The notes beneath the pieces were generated by a model that made no database searches, was not told where the DNA came from, and saw only the letters and a program-made list of their open reading frames with translations. Both the position numbers and the translations under genes were made by a program. This document shows positions 1 through 9,362 of a DNA stretch of 13,822 bases, one piece after another. The stretch's first letter is position 1; the number at the start of each line of letters is the position of its first letter. Source of the DNA: Flavobacteriaceae bacterium (GTDB lineage: Bacteria; Bacteroidota; Bacteroidia; Flavobacteriales; Flavobacteriaceae); contig JAGLKH010000122.1 of NCBI GenBank assembly GCA_023141985.1, forward strand, positions 1-13,822. The letters run 5' to 3'.

Positions 1-761
1 TAATGGCATTGATAACCTTAACTTTTTTAGAAATCATTCTTGGTATAGACAACATTGTTTTTATTTCTATTGCTGCCAATAAACTTCCTGAAAATCAAAG
101 AAATAAAGCTACAAACATTGGCTTATTTTTAGCAATGTTTCAACGTATTATTCTGCTTTTTTTTGTATCTTTTTTAATTAGCTTAAAGGAGCCTTTTTAT
201 ACTTTTGAAAATAACTGGCTGTCAATGGCTTTAAGTTGGCAAAGCTTAATACTCTTTTCTGGTGGATTATTTTTAATTTATAAGAGCACTTCCGAAATTC
301 GTGAAAAAGTAGAGTCACCTCATCAAGGTGAAAACAGTTTGAAGAAAAAGATTATCAATTCATTATCTCAGGCTATCGTTCAAATATTGATAATAGACTT
401 CATATTTTCTATAGATTCCATTCTAACAGCTGTTGGTATGACTAACGGACTGTCACCAAACCACAATTATAACCTGGTGTTAATGATTATTGCAGTTGTT
501 ATTTCTATTGTGATTATGATTGGGTTTGCTAACCCAATACGTAGATTTATAGATGTAAATCCAAGTATCCAACTGTTAGGACTAGCCTTTTTAATCCTGA
601 TCGGGTTTATGCTTATTACTGAATCAGCACATTTATCTCATACCTCAATATTTGGTAATGTAGTAGGAGCAATACCTAAAGGTTATCTTTATTTTGCTAT
701 TGCATTCTCATTGTTTGTAGAGTTTTTGAATTATAAGATAAGTAAGAAAGGAAAAAAATAA
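1..761 (+). CDS. TerC family integral membrane protein (5' end outside window)
   Basis: Polytopic inner-membrane protein of the TerC/Alx family. Members of this family are linked to tellurite resistance and, more recently, to manganese export; which role applies here cannot be read from sequence. About 252 residues are visible. They contain the two family signature helices with buried acidic residues: LEIILGIDNIVF (residues 9-20 counted from the ATG at position 3; E10 and D16) and IIDFIFSIDSIL (130-141; D132 and D138). Further hydrophobic segments lie near 40-61, 78-93, 158-176, 189-206 and 227-243, with a charged loop around 96-118 and a basic C-terminal tail. The ATG at position 3 is probably internal: family members normally have roughly a dozen residues before the LEIILGIDN helix, and here only eight remain, so the true start should lie upstream of the window. 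The gene converges on parC with a 9-bp gap and no terminator between them. Confidence 0.88.
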   Translation, partial: MALITLTFLEIILGIDNIVFISIAANKLPENQRNKATNIGLFLAMFQRIILLFFVSFLISLKEPFYTFENNWLSMALSWQSLILFSGGLFLIYKSTSEIREKVESPHQGENSLKKKIINSLSQAIVQILIIDFIFSIDSILTAVGMTNGLSPNHNYNLVLMIIAVVISIVIMIGFANPIRRFIDVNPSIQLLGLAFLILIGFMLITESAHLSHTSIFGNVVGAIPKGYLYFAIAFSLFVEFLNYKISKKGKK

Positions 762-770
762 GAGCTTATA

Positions 771-3422
771 TCAAAACAATGTAATCTGTCCTTCTTCATC
801 AGCATCCATATTCTTTGCATCTCTATCTGTCTCATTTCGTTTTTCAGGGTTTACTTCTTCGGCAATAACAGTTACTTCTTCTATAACCTCAATCTCATCA
901 GCTGGAATTTCCTCTGGTGCTTCATAAGGCAATGGTTCTAACAAATTAATTTGTTTTATTTTAAGTGTTGTTAATTGGTTACCTAGTGCTTTAATACCTT
1001 TTACCGCAATAAACTCTTCTAAATTAACTTCTAAATTTTCTTTTTGATCTTTACCACGTTGCTTTGCAAATATAACTTCTGCCATTGGCTTCCAATCAGT
1101 TGTTACTATTTCTAATAGTGTGTTTTCATGTTCGGTAATAAACAGTTCTTCTTTATTTTCGTTATCAATTAAAAAACGCTTAACATAGTAACGCTCTTTG
1201 TCTCCATCAAAATAAATAGCAGAAATCGGTTTTTTAGGTATCCATTTTTCAAGCGTAATCATATTATCATTAAAATGCACAGACATTTCCGGTATAATAG
1301 TTTTAGCAACACCGGATTGCGTAATAATTAATAGTCTATCTTCTCCTCGAAACTCTCCTATTAATTCTCCTCTTTCATCAAGATTTAAGCGCTGTACAGT
1401 ATCATCAAACCAAATTTTTCGGGGTTTTAAGGTTGAAACGCCTTTTTCTTTTAATTCTATTTTCTTAACGGAATATTTAGTAACCACATTACCTTTTGAA
1501 GCACGGCCTTTAATTATAACATCAGCAAAATCTAAATCCCATTTTAACTTTTTTATACTTCCAGACTGCCTTAAATAAACTGTTACAACTTCGGCCTCTC
1601 CATTAGGATTTGCAGAGAAATACCATATTTTAGAACCTTTATTTCCATAAGCCAAATCGTATTCTTTATCTCGTGTAATTCCTGTTACTGCAAAACGTTT
1701 TATAAAAGACCCGCCTCTTGTTCCATCACGATAAATCATATTATAAATAGTACGTTTGTCTTTCTTTTTAAATACTGCAACATGTATAATATCTTTACCA
1801 ATAAAAGTTTTTGATCCAACTTTTGTAACCATCATTTTGCCTTCTCTGGTAAACACAATAATGTCGTCTATATCGCTACAATCACAGACATACTCCTCTT
1901 TTCTTAAAGATGTACCTATAAAGCCTTCTCCCCTGTTTACATAAAGTTTAGTATTTCGAATAACAACTTTTGTCGCTATAATATCATCAAAAACTCTAAT
2001 TTCTGTTTTACGCTCTTTTCCCTTGCCATAGTCTTTTTTTAACCTCATAAAATAAGCAATAGCGTAATCTATTAAATTTTCTAAATGATGCTTTACTTCG
2101 GCAATTTGATCTTCTAATGCTTCAATCTTTTGTTGTGCTTTATCAATATCGAATTTAGAAATGCGTTTAATTCTAATTTCTGTTAAGCGCACAATATCGT
2201 CTTCAACAACATTTCTTTTTAAATGCTTAATATGAGGTTGCAATCCTTTATCTATAGCTTTAATTACACCATCCCAGGTTTCTTCTTCTTCAATATCGCG
2301 ATAAATCCTGTTTTCGATGAAGATGCGTTCTAAAGATGCAAAATGCCATTGTCCTTCTAATTCATTTTGCTTAATTTCTAATTCACTCTTTAAAAGTTGA
2401 ACTGTATTATCGGTAGAGCTACGTAACATTTCAGTTACTCCAATAAATATTGGTCTATTATTTTCTATAACACATCCTAAAGGAGAAATAGAATACTCAC
2501 AGTTAGTAAATGCATATAAAGCATCAATGGTTTTATCTAGTGAAATCCCTGAAGGCAAGTGTACCAATATTTCTACTTTGGCAGCTGTATTGTCTTCAAT
2601 TTTCTTAATCTTGATTTTACCTTTGTCATTTGCTTTTAAAATGGAGTCTATTAGTGATGTTGTTGTTGTTCCAAAAGGCACTTCGGTAATAACTAATGTA
2701 TTTTTATCATGCTGTGTAATTTTTGCACGAACACGGACTTTGCCTCCACGCATTCCGTCATTGTAATTAGTAAAGTCGGCAATTCCCGCGGTTGGAAAAT
2801 CGGGTAGAATAGTAAAGCGTCTTCCTTTTAAATGCTTGATAGACGCAGCAATGAGTTCGATAAAATTATGAGGTAATATTTTTGTAGATAATCCAACTGC
2901 TATACCTTCGGCACCTTGTGCTAAAAGCAAAGGGAACATCACTGGAAGGTTAACGGGTTCTTTACGACGACCATCATAAGAGGCTTGCCATTTAGTTATT
3001 TTCGGATTGAATACAACATCCAAACCAAATTTAGATATACGAGCTTCTATATAACGTGAAGCTGCTGCTCTATCTCCTGTGAGTATATTTCCCCAGTTGC
3101 CCTGAGTATCTATTAATAAATCTTTCTGACCAATTTGCACCATAGCATCTGCAATACTTGCATCTCCATGTGGATGATATTGCATGGTGTGTCCAACAAT
3201 ATTAGCTACTTTATTGTAACGCCCATCATCGAGGTCTTTCATAGAGTGCATGATACGACGCTGTACTGGTTTAAAACCATCTTCGATAGCAGGAACTGCA
3301 CGTTCTAAAATTACATACGATGCATAATCTAAAAACCAATCCTTGTACATCCCGGTAACCCTGGTAATAGTTTCTTGATTATTGTTGGTTTCATTTACCA
3401 AATCGTCATTCTCTTCTATCAT
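771..3422 (-). CDS. parC: DNA topoisomerase IV subunit A
   Basis: Breakage-reunion subunit of topoisomerase IV, which with ParE decatenates and relaxes DNA in the cytoplasm. ATG-initiated length is 883 residues. The winged-helix/tower region starts near residue 25 (DYASYVILERAVPAIEDG). The quinolone-region equivalent is YHPHGDASIAD (82-92), and the catalytic tyrosine is Y124 in AAASRYIEAR. A coiled-coil-like stretch lies near 428-455, followed by a C-terminal beta-rich domain. I saw no GyrA box (QRRGGKG-like), which favours ParC over GyrA, as does linkage to parE. From about residue 832 the tail is strongly acidic and ends in QITLF. Start choice: the ATG at 3422 overlaps the TGA of the upstream gene as TGATG, a coupled arrangement; a TTG one codon earlier is also possible. 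It is the last gene of the parE operon. Confidence 0.95.
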   Translation of the reverse strand: MIEENDDLVNETNNNQETITRVTGMYKDWFLDYASYVILERAVPAIEDGFKPVQRRIMHSMKDLDDGRYNKVANIVGHTMQYHPHGDASIADAMVQIGQKDLLIDTQGNWGNILTGDRAAASRYIEARISKFGLDVVFNPKITKWQASYDGRRKEPVNLPVMFPLLLAQGAEGIAVGLSTKILPHNFIELIAASIKHLKGRRFTILPDFPTAGIADFTNYNDGMRGGKVRVRAKITQHDKNTLVITEVPFGTTTTSLIDSILKANDKGKIKIKKIEDNTAAKVEILVHLPSGISLDKTIDALYAFTNCEYSISPLGCVIENNRPIFIGVTEMLRSSTDNTVQLLKSELEIKQNELEGQWHFASLERIFIENRIYRDIEEEETWDGVIKAIDKGLQPHIKHLKRNVVEDDIVRLTEIRIKRISKFDIDKAQQKIEALEDQIAEVKHHLENLIDYAIAYFMRLKKDYGKGKERKTEIRVFDDIIATKVVIRNTKLYVNRGEGFIGTSLRKEEYVCDCSDIDDIIVFTREGKMMVTKVGSKTFIGKDIIHVAVFKKKDKRTIYNMIYRDGTRGGSFIKRFAVTGITRDKEYDLAYGNKGSKIWYFSANPNGEAEVVTVYLRQSGSIKKLKWDLDFADVIIKGRASKGNVVTKYSVKKIELKEKGVSTLKPRKIWFDDTVQRLNLDERGELIGEFRGEDRLLIITQSGVAKTIIPEMSVHFNDNMITLEKWIPKKPISAIYFDGDKERYYVKRFLIDNENKEELFITEHENTLLEIVTTDWKPMAEVIFAKQRGKDQKENLEVNLEEFIAVKGIKALGNQLTTLKIKQINLLEPLPYEAPEEIPADEIEVIEEVTVIAEEVNPEKRNETDRDAKNMDADEEGQITLF

Positions 3423-3910
3423 CAACTATTCTTTTTTTTGGTTCTATTATGCCTAATAATTTTATTCAAAGATTGCTTAATATATTTTCGTTTTTTTCGC
3501 TCTACAAGTGTAACATTGAAGACTTCTTTTTTCTTATGTCCATGACTACTCATTATATACAATACTAATCTTTTATAAACGATAAAGTTTTGAAATTTAA
3601 AACCAATTAATTTTTCTTTTTCAAACTCTACAACATGCTCTTTTTTAATTAAATATTCCGATAGTAAAAGTGATTTATTCATTACTCCAACTTTTACTCC
3701 ATCGCTATCATATTCAAAAAATTTTGTGACACCAAACAACAATAAAAACAAAGCTGAAAACGAGAAAAAAATAAGTATAAATGATAAAGCCGGATTAGTC
3801 GATATTTCACTATAAGCACTAAAGAGTATAGAAAGAATTAAAGCCAATACTATCAAGAGAAAGTATGTAGAAATTATAACGTTTTTAACTTTAGAATTAT
3901 TAATTCTCAT
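3422..3910 (-). CDS. Small two-helix membrane protein between parE and parC, possible PH-like domain
   Basis: I do not recognise a named family. The 162-residue product has two hydrophobic helices at about 11-33 and 40-62, then a soluble part (about 65-155) with alternating beta-like segments and one predicted terminal helix, ending in a very basic tail ([10 protein letters not shown]). The order of strands followed by a helix, preceded by a membrane hairpin, recalls bacterial PH-like (bPH) membrane proteins; this is inference from pattern only. The ATG at 3910 lies inside the last codons of parE (11-bp overlap), and its TGA overlaps the parC ATG as TGATG. It is therefore probably translated by coupling with both topoisomerase subunits. 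No signal peptidase site or lipobox is evident. The gene is as AT-rich as its neighbours and shows no sign of recent transfer. Confidence 0.85.
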   Translation of the reverse strand: MRINNSKVKNVIISTYFLLIVLALILSILFSAYSEISTNPALSFILIFFSFSALFLLLFGVTKFFEYDSDGVKVGVMNKSLLLSEYLIKKEHVVEFEKEKLIGFKFQNFIVYKRLVLYIMSSHGHKKKEVFNVTLVERKKRKYIKQSLNKIIRHNRTKKKNS

Positions 3911-5765
3911 GTGCTTCTTCCAAAATATCTAATTCAACTTTTAAATTATTAATTATAAATTCTTGTCTGCTTGGCGTATTTTTTCCCATATAAAACTGGA
4001 GTAATTCTTCAATAGACATATCTTTATCTAACATTATTGGATCTAAGCGAATATCATCTCCTATAAAGTGTTGAAATTCGTCTGGAGAAATTTCTCCCAG
4101 TCCTTTAAATCGTGTGATCTCTGGTTTTGGTTTTAGTTTTTCAATGGCATCTTTTCGTTCCTGTTCAGAATAACAATATGCTGTTTCCTTTTTATTTCGC
4201 ACTCTAAACAAAGGTGTTTGTAAAATATATAAATGGCCTTCTTTTATAAGTTCTGGAAAAAACTGCAAGAAGAAAGTAATTAATAATAAGCGTATATGCA
4301 TTCCGTCAACATCTGCATCAGTGGCAATTACAATATTATTATAACGAAGTCCTTCTATTGATTCTTCTATATTTAAAGCAGCTTGTAACAAATTGAATTC
4401 TTCATTTTCATAAACAATTTTTTTGCTCATTCCATATGAATTTAAAGGCTTACCACGTAAGCTAAAAACAGCTTGCGTATTCACATCTCTAGACTTGGTA
4501 ATACTTCCGGAAGCCGAGTCTCCTTCAGTTATAAACAATGTAGAATCTAAACGTCTTGCTTTTTTTTGATCGCCAAGATGTACACGACAATCCCGTAATT
4601 TTTTATTATGCAAATTTGCTTTTTTTGCACGCTCTCTTGCTATTTTTCGTATTCCGGATAATTCTTTTCGCTCTCGTTCTGCTTGCATTATTTTGCGTTG
4701 AATAGCTTCAGCTGTAGCAAGATTTTTATGTAAGTAATTATCAAAATGCGTTTTTACAAAATCATTAATAAATGTTCTTACGGTTGGTAAACCTCCTCCC
4801 ATTTCGGCAGAACCCAATTTGGTTTTGGTCTGGCTTTCAAAAACAGGCTCCATCACTTTTATTGAAATCGCTGTTACAATAGATTTACGAATATCTGAAG
4901 CTTCATAGTTTTTTCCATAATACTCACGAACCGTTTTTACTAATGCTTCTCTATAAGCTATTTGGTGTGTTCCACCTTGTGTAGTGTGCTGTCCATTAAC
5001 AAACGAATGATACTCTTCGCTATATTGAGTTCTACTGTGAGTTATAGCAACTTCTATATCTTCTCCTTTTAAATGAACAATTGGATAAAGCATATCACTT
5101 GATGTAATATTTTCTTCTAACAGATCTTTTAACCCATTCTCACTATAAAATTTTTCGCCATTAAAAATTATAGTTAATCCTGGATTGAGATACACATAAT
5201 TTTTAAGCATTTTAGAAACATATTCGCTTCTGTATTTATATTTTTTAAAAATACTTTCATCTGGAATAAATGACACTTTAGTGCCCTTACGACGAGAAGT
5301 ATCATCTAATAACTCTTGATTAGTTAAATTACCTTGTTCAAATTCAGCTGAAGCCGATTTTTCGTCGCGTGTAGATTCCACTCTAAAATAAGCCGATAAT
5401 GCATTAACAGCTTTTGTACCGACACCATTTAATCCAACCGATTTTTTAAAAGCACGTGAGTCATACTTCCCTCCTGTGTTCATTTTAGATACCACATCAA
5501 CCACTTTACCTAAAGGAATGCCACGGCCATAATCCCTCACAATAACTTTATTGCCTTGAATAGATATATCTATGGTTTTGCCTGCTCCCATTACATATTC
5601 ATCAATAGAATTATCGAGAACCTCTTTTAAAAGAATGTATATGCCATCATCTGGTGAAGAACCATCACCAAGCTTACCAATATACATTCCTGGTCTCATC
5701 CGGATATGTTCTTTCCAGTCGAGAGAGCGTATATTATCTTCGGTATAGGTGGATTTTTGAGACAT
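3900..5765 (-). CDS. parE: DNA topoisomerase IV subunit B
   Basis: ATPase subunit of topoisomerase IV, partner of ParC. The length of 621 residues is normal for the family. GHKL ATPase motifs: E48 and N52 in [11 protein letters not shown]78 and GRGIP in DYGRGIP (78-84), and the lid [15 protein letters not shown] (110-124). The transducer domain follows (about 220-385). TOPRIM: catalytic E414 in [10 protein letters not shown] (411-420) and the acidic DADVDG (483-488) for metal binding. The terminal [11 protein letters not shown] is the usual GyrB/ParE end. Absence of the large insert of proteobacterial GyrB and coupling to parC support ParE rather than GyrB. The start ATG at 5765 gives the expected N-terminus with RMRPGMYIG at 22-30. 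It is the first gene of the three-gene operon and is preceded by a 336-bp region with two dyads. Confidence 0.96.
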   Translation of the reverse strand: MSQKSTYTEDNIRSLDWKEHIRMRPGMYIGKLGDGSSPDDGIYILLKEVLDNSIDEYVMGAGKTIDISIQGNKVIVRDYGRGIPLGKVVDVVSKMNTGGKYDSRAFKKSVGLNGVGTKAVNALSAYFRVESTRDEKSASAEFEQGNLTNQELLDDTSRRKGTKVSFIPDESIFKKYKYRSEYVSKMLKNYVYLNPGLTIIFNGEKFYSENGLKDLLEENITSSDMLYPIVHLKGEDIEVAITHSRTQYSEEYHSFVNGQHTTQGGTHQIAYREALVKTVREYYGKNYEASDIRKSIVTAISIKVMEPVFESQTKTKLGSAEMGGGLPTVRTFINDFVKTHFDNYLHKNLATAEAIQRKIMQAERERKELSGIRKIARERAKKANLHNKKLRDCRVHLGDQKKARRLDSTLFITEGDSASGSITKSRDVNTQAVFSLRGKPLNSYGMSKKIVYENEEFNLLQAALNIEESIEGLRYNNIVIATDADVDGMHIRLLLITFFLQFFPELIKEGHLYILQTPLFRVRNKKETAYCYSEQERKDAIEKLKPKPEITRFKGLGEISPDEFQHFIGDDIRLDPIMLDKDMSIEELLQFYMGKNTPSRQEFIINNLKVELDILEEAHEN

Positions 5766-5798
5766 AAATATGTTAAAATTAGATAAGTTGCTAATATA

Positions 5799-5824
5799 AT
5801 ATTTCAGCTTAAAAAATGAAATAT
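5799..5824. promoter_or_regulatory. Perfect 8-bp dyad upstream of parE (proximal)
   Basis: ATATTTCA (5799-5806) and TGAAATAT (5817-5824) form a perfect inverted repeat with a 10-nt spacer, 34 bp before the parE start. The left arm and following bases (ATATTTCAGCTT) recur as an exact 12-bp direct copy at 5937-5948. It may be a regulator-binding site or a hairpin in the parE leader; there is no T-run making it a terminator on the minus strand. Function is inferred from symmetry and position only. Confidence 0.45.
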
Positions 5825-5846
5825 AGAACTCACAAAGTAATTAACA

Positions 5847-5875
5847 ATGTTTTCATTGCTTTACAGTGAAAACAT
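5847..5875. promoter_or_regulatory. Perfect 9-bp dyad upstream of parE (distal)
   Basis: ATGTTTTCA (5847-5855) and TGAAAACAT (5867-5875) are exactly complementary arms around an 11-nt spacer. The half-site resembles that of the proximal dyad (TTTCA...TGAAA in both), and the two dyad centres are about 50 bp apart. A TTACTTTG element (minus strand, 5840-5833) lies between them. This fits a tandem operator, but no cognate regulator is encoded in the window. Confidence 0.45.
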
Positions 5876-5887
5876 AAATTACAAAAT

Positions 5888-5895
5888 CAAAACTA
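5888..5895 (-). promoter_or_regulatory. Candidate -7 element for parE
   Basis: Read on the minus strand, TAGTTTTG matches the Bacteroidota -7 consensus TAnnTTTG exactly. No well-spaced -33 TTTG is visible, so the call is weak. If used, the parE leader would be about 115 nt and would contain both dyads as RNA hairpins. A second, poorer candidate is TTACTTTG at 5833-5840. Confidence 0.3.
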
Positions 5896-6088
5896 CAAAT
5901 CACAATAATTTAGTAGTTATCAATAAAAGTTTATACATATTTCAGCTTCATTTTTTAAAAGTAAATTTCTGTTTTTTAAAAGAGTTGTCATGTACTTTTT
6001 AAGAAATAAACGGTTTACTAATTTTCCTAAAATACCAAAAGGTGATTGAAAATAAAATTGGAGCTTAGGGTTTGTTTTTTGAAATTTT

Positions 6089-6101
6089 AAGCCTTCGGCT
6101 T
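6089..6101 (-). terminator. Possible weak terminator of ychF
   Basis: AAGCC and GGCTT form a 5-bp stem with a 3-nt loop immediately after the ychF stop codon. On the minus strand it is followed by TAAAATTTC, an imperfect U-tract. The stem is short, so termination efficiency is doubtful. Confidence 0.3.
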
Positions 6102-7241
6102 TTACACATTAAACAAAAAATGCATCACATCACCATCTTTAACTATATAGTTTTTTCCTTCAACACGCATTTTCCCTGCCTCTTTTACTTTAGCCTCACT
6201 ACCATAAGTTACAAAGTCATTATAACTTATAACTTCTGCTCTAATAAAGCCTTTTTCAAAGTCAGTATGGATAACTCCTGCAGCTTGTGGAGCAGTAGAA
6301 CCAATATTTATAGTCCAGGCTCTCACTTCTTTTACTCCGGCAGTAAAATACGTTTGCAGATTCAATAATTTGTAGGCTAAACGAATTAATTTTGAAGATC
6401 CCGGTTCATCCAAGCCAATATCTTCAAGAAACATCTGGCGTTCCTCGTAGTCATCTAACTCATTGATATCTGCTTCAGTAGCAATTGCAAGCACTAAAAC
6501 TTCAGCATTTTCGCCTTTAACCGCTTCTTTTACCTGTTCTACGTATGTGTTTCCAGATACCGCAGCACTCTCATCAACATTACAGATATACATAACAGGT
6601 TTATCTGTAATAAATTGTGATGGTTTTACATAAGCTACATAATCATCTTCACTAAACTTTATAACTCTTACAGAAATTCCGGCCTCTAAACTTTCCTTAA
6701 TTTTCATTAAGACAGCCTCTTCCTTTTGCGCTTCTTTATTTCCTGTTTTTGCAGCGCGCTTCACTTTATCGAGCTTCTTTTCTACAGTTTCTAAATCTTT
6801 AAGCTGCAATTCCATATCGATAGTTTCCTTGTCACGAATAGGATCAATACTACCATCAACATGCACAATATTATCATTATCAAAACAACGTAATACATGT
6901 AAAATTGCATCTGTTTCCCGAATATTTGCTAAAAACTTATTTCCTAAACCTTCACCTTTACTTGCTCCTTTTACTAAACCTGCTATATCTACTATTTCAA
7001 CCGTTGCCGGTAAAACACGCTCAGGACTCACTAATTCTTCAAGTTTTTCGAGTCTGGAATCCGGAACATTAACCACTCCAATATTAGGTTCAATCGTACA
7101 AAACGGGAAGTTTGCACTCTGTGCTTTTGCATTTGATAAGCAATTAAATAAGGTTGACTTTCCTACGTTTGGTAATCCTACAATTCCGGCAACTTGTTTT
7201 TCATTTCCGCAAAAGCGGAAATCTTTTAATACTTCACTCAA
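6102..7241 (-). CDS. ychF: Obg-family P-loop ATPase YchF (redox-regulated)
   Basis: Conserved ribosome-associated TRAFAC ATPase. Motifs by the longest open frame (379 residues from TTG at 7241): Walker [10 protein letters not shown] (22-30), [19 protein letters not shown] (85-103), the NVDE version of the NMxE adenine-specificity motif (221-224), and a C-terminal TGS domain (about 295-379). Other flavobacterial YchF proteins usually begin [10 protein letters not shown] and are about 364 long. Here the matching point is Q16-V17-A18-G19, so about 15 residues are extra and the usual ATG is absent. The TTG at 7241 is the only ATG/GTG/TTG in frame between the upstream TAA and the P-loop. Residues 7-13 are encoded by a palindromic element. 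A good -7 element lies 13 bp upstream of the TTG. The body is intact; only the exact start is uncertain. Confidence 0.93.
   Translation of the reverse strand: MSEVLKDFRFCGNEKQVAGIVGLPNVGKSTLFNCLSNAKAQSANFPFCTIEPNIGVVNVPDSRLEKLEELVSPERVLPATVEIVDIAGLVKGASKGEGLGNKFLANIRETDAILHVLRCFDNDNIVHVDGSIDPIRDKETIDMELQLKDLETVEKKLDKVKRAAKTGNKEAQKEEAVLMKIKESLEAGISVRVIKFSEDDYVAYVKPSQFITDKPVMYICNVDESAAVSGNTYVEQVKEAVKGENAEVLVLAIATEADINELDDYEERQMFLEDIGLDEPGSSKLIRLAYKLLNLQTYFTAGVKEVRAWTINIGSTAPQAAGVIHTDFEKGFIRAEVISYNDFVTYGSEAKVKEAGKMRVEGKNYIVKDGDVMHFLFNV
7203..7222. repeat. Palindromic element inside the 5' end of ychF
   Basis: ATTTCCGC (7203-7210) and GCGGAAAT (7215-7222) form a perfect 8-bp stem with an AAAA loop (TTTT on the coding strand). 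It is locally GC-rich in an AT-rich setting. From memory, not checked, such CCGC-loop-GCGG palindromes followed by ATGAc are a frequent dispersed intergenic repeat in Flavobacteriaceae. Here it occupies coding sequence just before the YchF P-loop. Confidence 0.55.
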
Positions 7242-7253
7242 TTTTTAAGAGTG

Positions 7254-7284
7254 CAAATGTAAGTAATTAAATCTTGGATTGAAA
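7254..7284 (-). promoter_or_regulatory. Promoter of ychF
   Basis: On the minus strand, TACATTTG (7261-7254) matches TAnnTTTG exactly. A TTTC (7284-7281) sits 19 nt upstream as a near-consensus -33 (TTTG expected). The predicted transcript would begin about 7 nt below the -7 box, close to 7247, leaving only about 6 nt before the TTG start. Confidence 0.5.
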
Positions 7285-7351
7285 CTAAAAAAGCTTTGCA
7301 GTACTGTAACAAAATTAGTCACTATTCGTCTTCAATTTAAAAGCCACAATT

Positions 7352-9275
<1,924 letters not shown>

Positions 9276-9289
9276 TAGTTCAACTATCC

Positions 9290-9328
9290 TATTTTGAATT
9301 CATCTGCCTTTGCGGATTCTTCAAAATA
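9290..9328. repeat. Long imperfect hairpin before the acyl-CoA reductase gene
   Basis: TATTTTGA (9290-9297) pairs exactly with TCAAAATA (9321-9328). Inside it, ATCTGC (9302-9307) pairs with GCGGAT (9312-9317) with one G-T wobble, leaving a 4-nt CTTT loop and a small internal loop. It lies 35 bp before the start codon of the following gene and may be part of its 5' leader. Confidence 0.5.
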
Positions 9329-9362
9329 GAGTTTTACTAATAAAAGTGTTATACAAATTATA

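Larger units (their letters stand above)
5766..6101. other. 336-bp intergenic region between ychF and parE
   Basis: No gene was found here. Contents: the two dyads and candidate -7 elements described separately; the exact 12-bp direct repeat ATATTTCAGCTT at 5799-5810 and 5937-5948; a repeated TTTTTTAAAAG at 5951-5961 and 5972-5982 (21-bp phase); and a short GC-rich hairpin right after the ychF stop. The rest is featureless AT-rich DNA. Confidence 0.6.

Noticed and set aside
762..770. Bidirectional terminator between the TerC and parC genes
   Set aside because: The gap is only 9 bp and no inverted repeat with flanking T/A runs spans it.
5847..5875. Intrinsic terminator of ychF
   Set aside because: The 9-bp dyad is AT-rich and is not followed by a T-run in the minus direction; it is also over 220 bp past the ychF stop.
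7190..7205. Programmed -1 frameshift from the ATG in the palindrome flank into ychF (ATG AAA AAC)
   Set aside because: The heptamer G AAA AAC is a poor slippery site, there is no stimulatory structure downstream, and an initiation-proximal frameshift would be extraordinary; a TTG start or a missing base is simpler.
6829..7248. Open frame of 139 codons on the plus strand
   Set aside because: It lies antisense inside ychF, which has unmistakable ATPase motifs; its translation is Ser/Pro-rich and low-complexity, like an antisense shadow.
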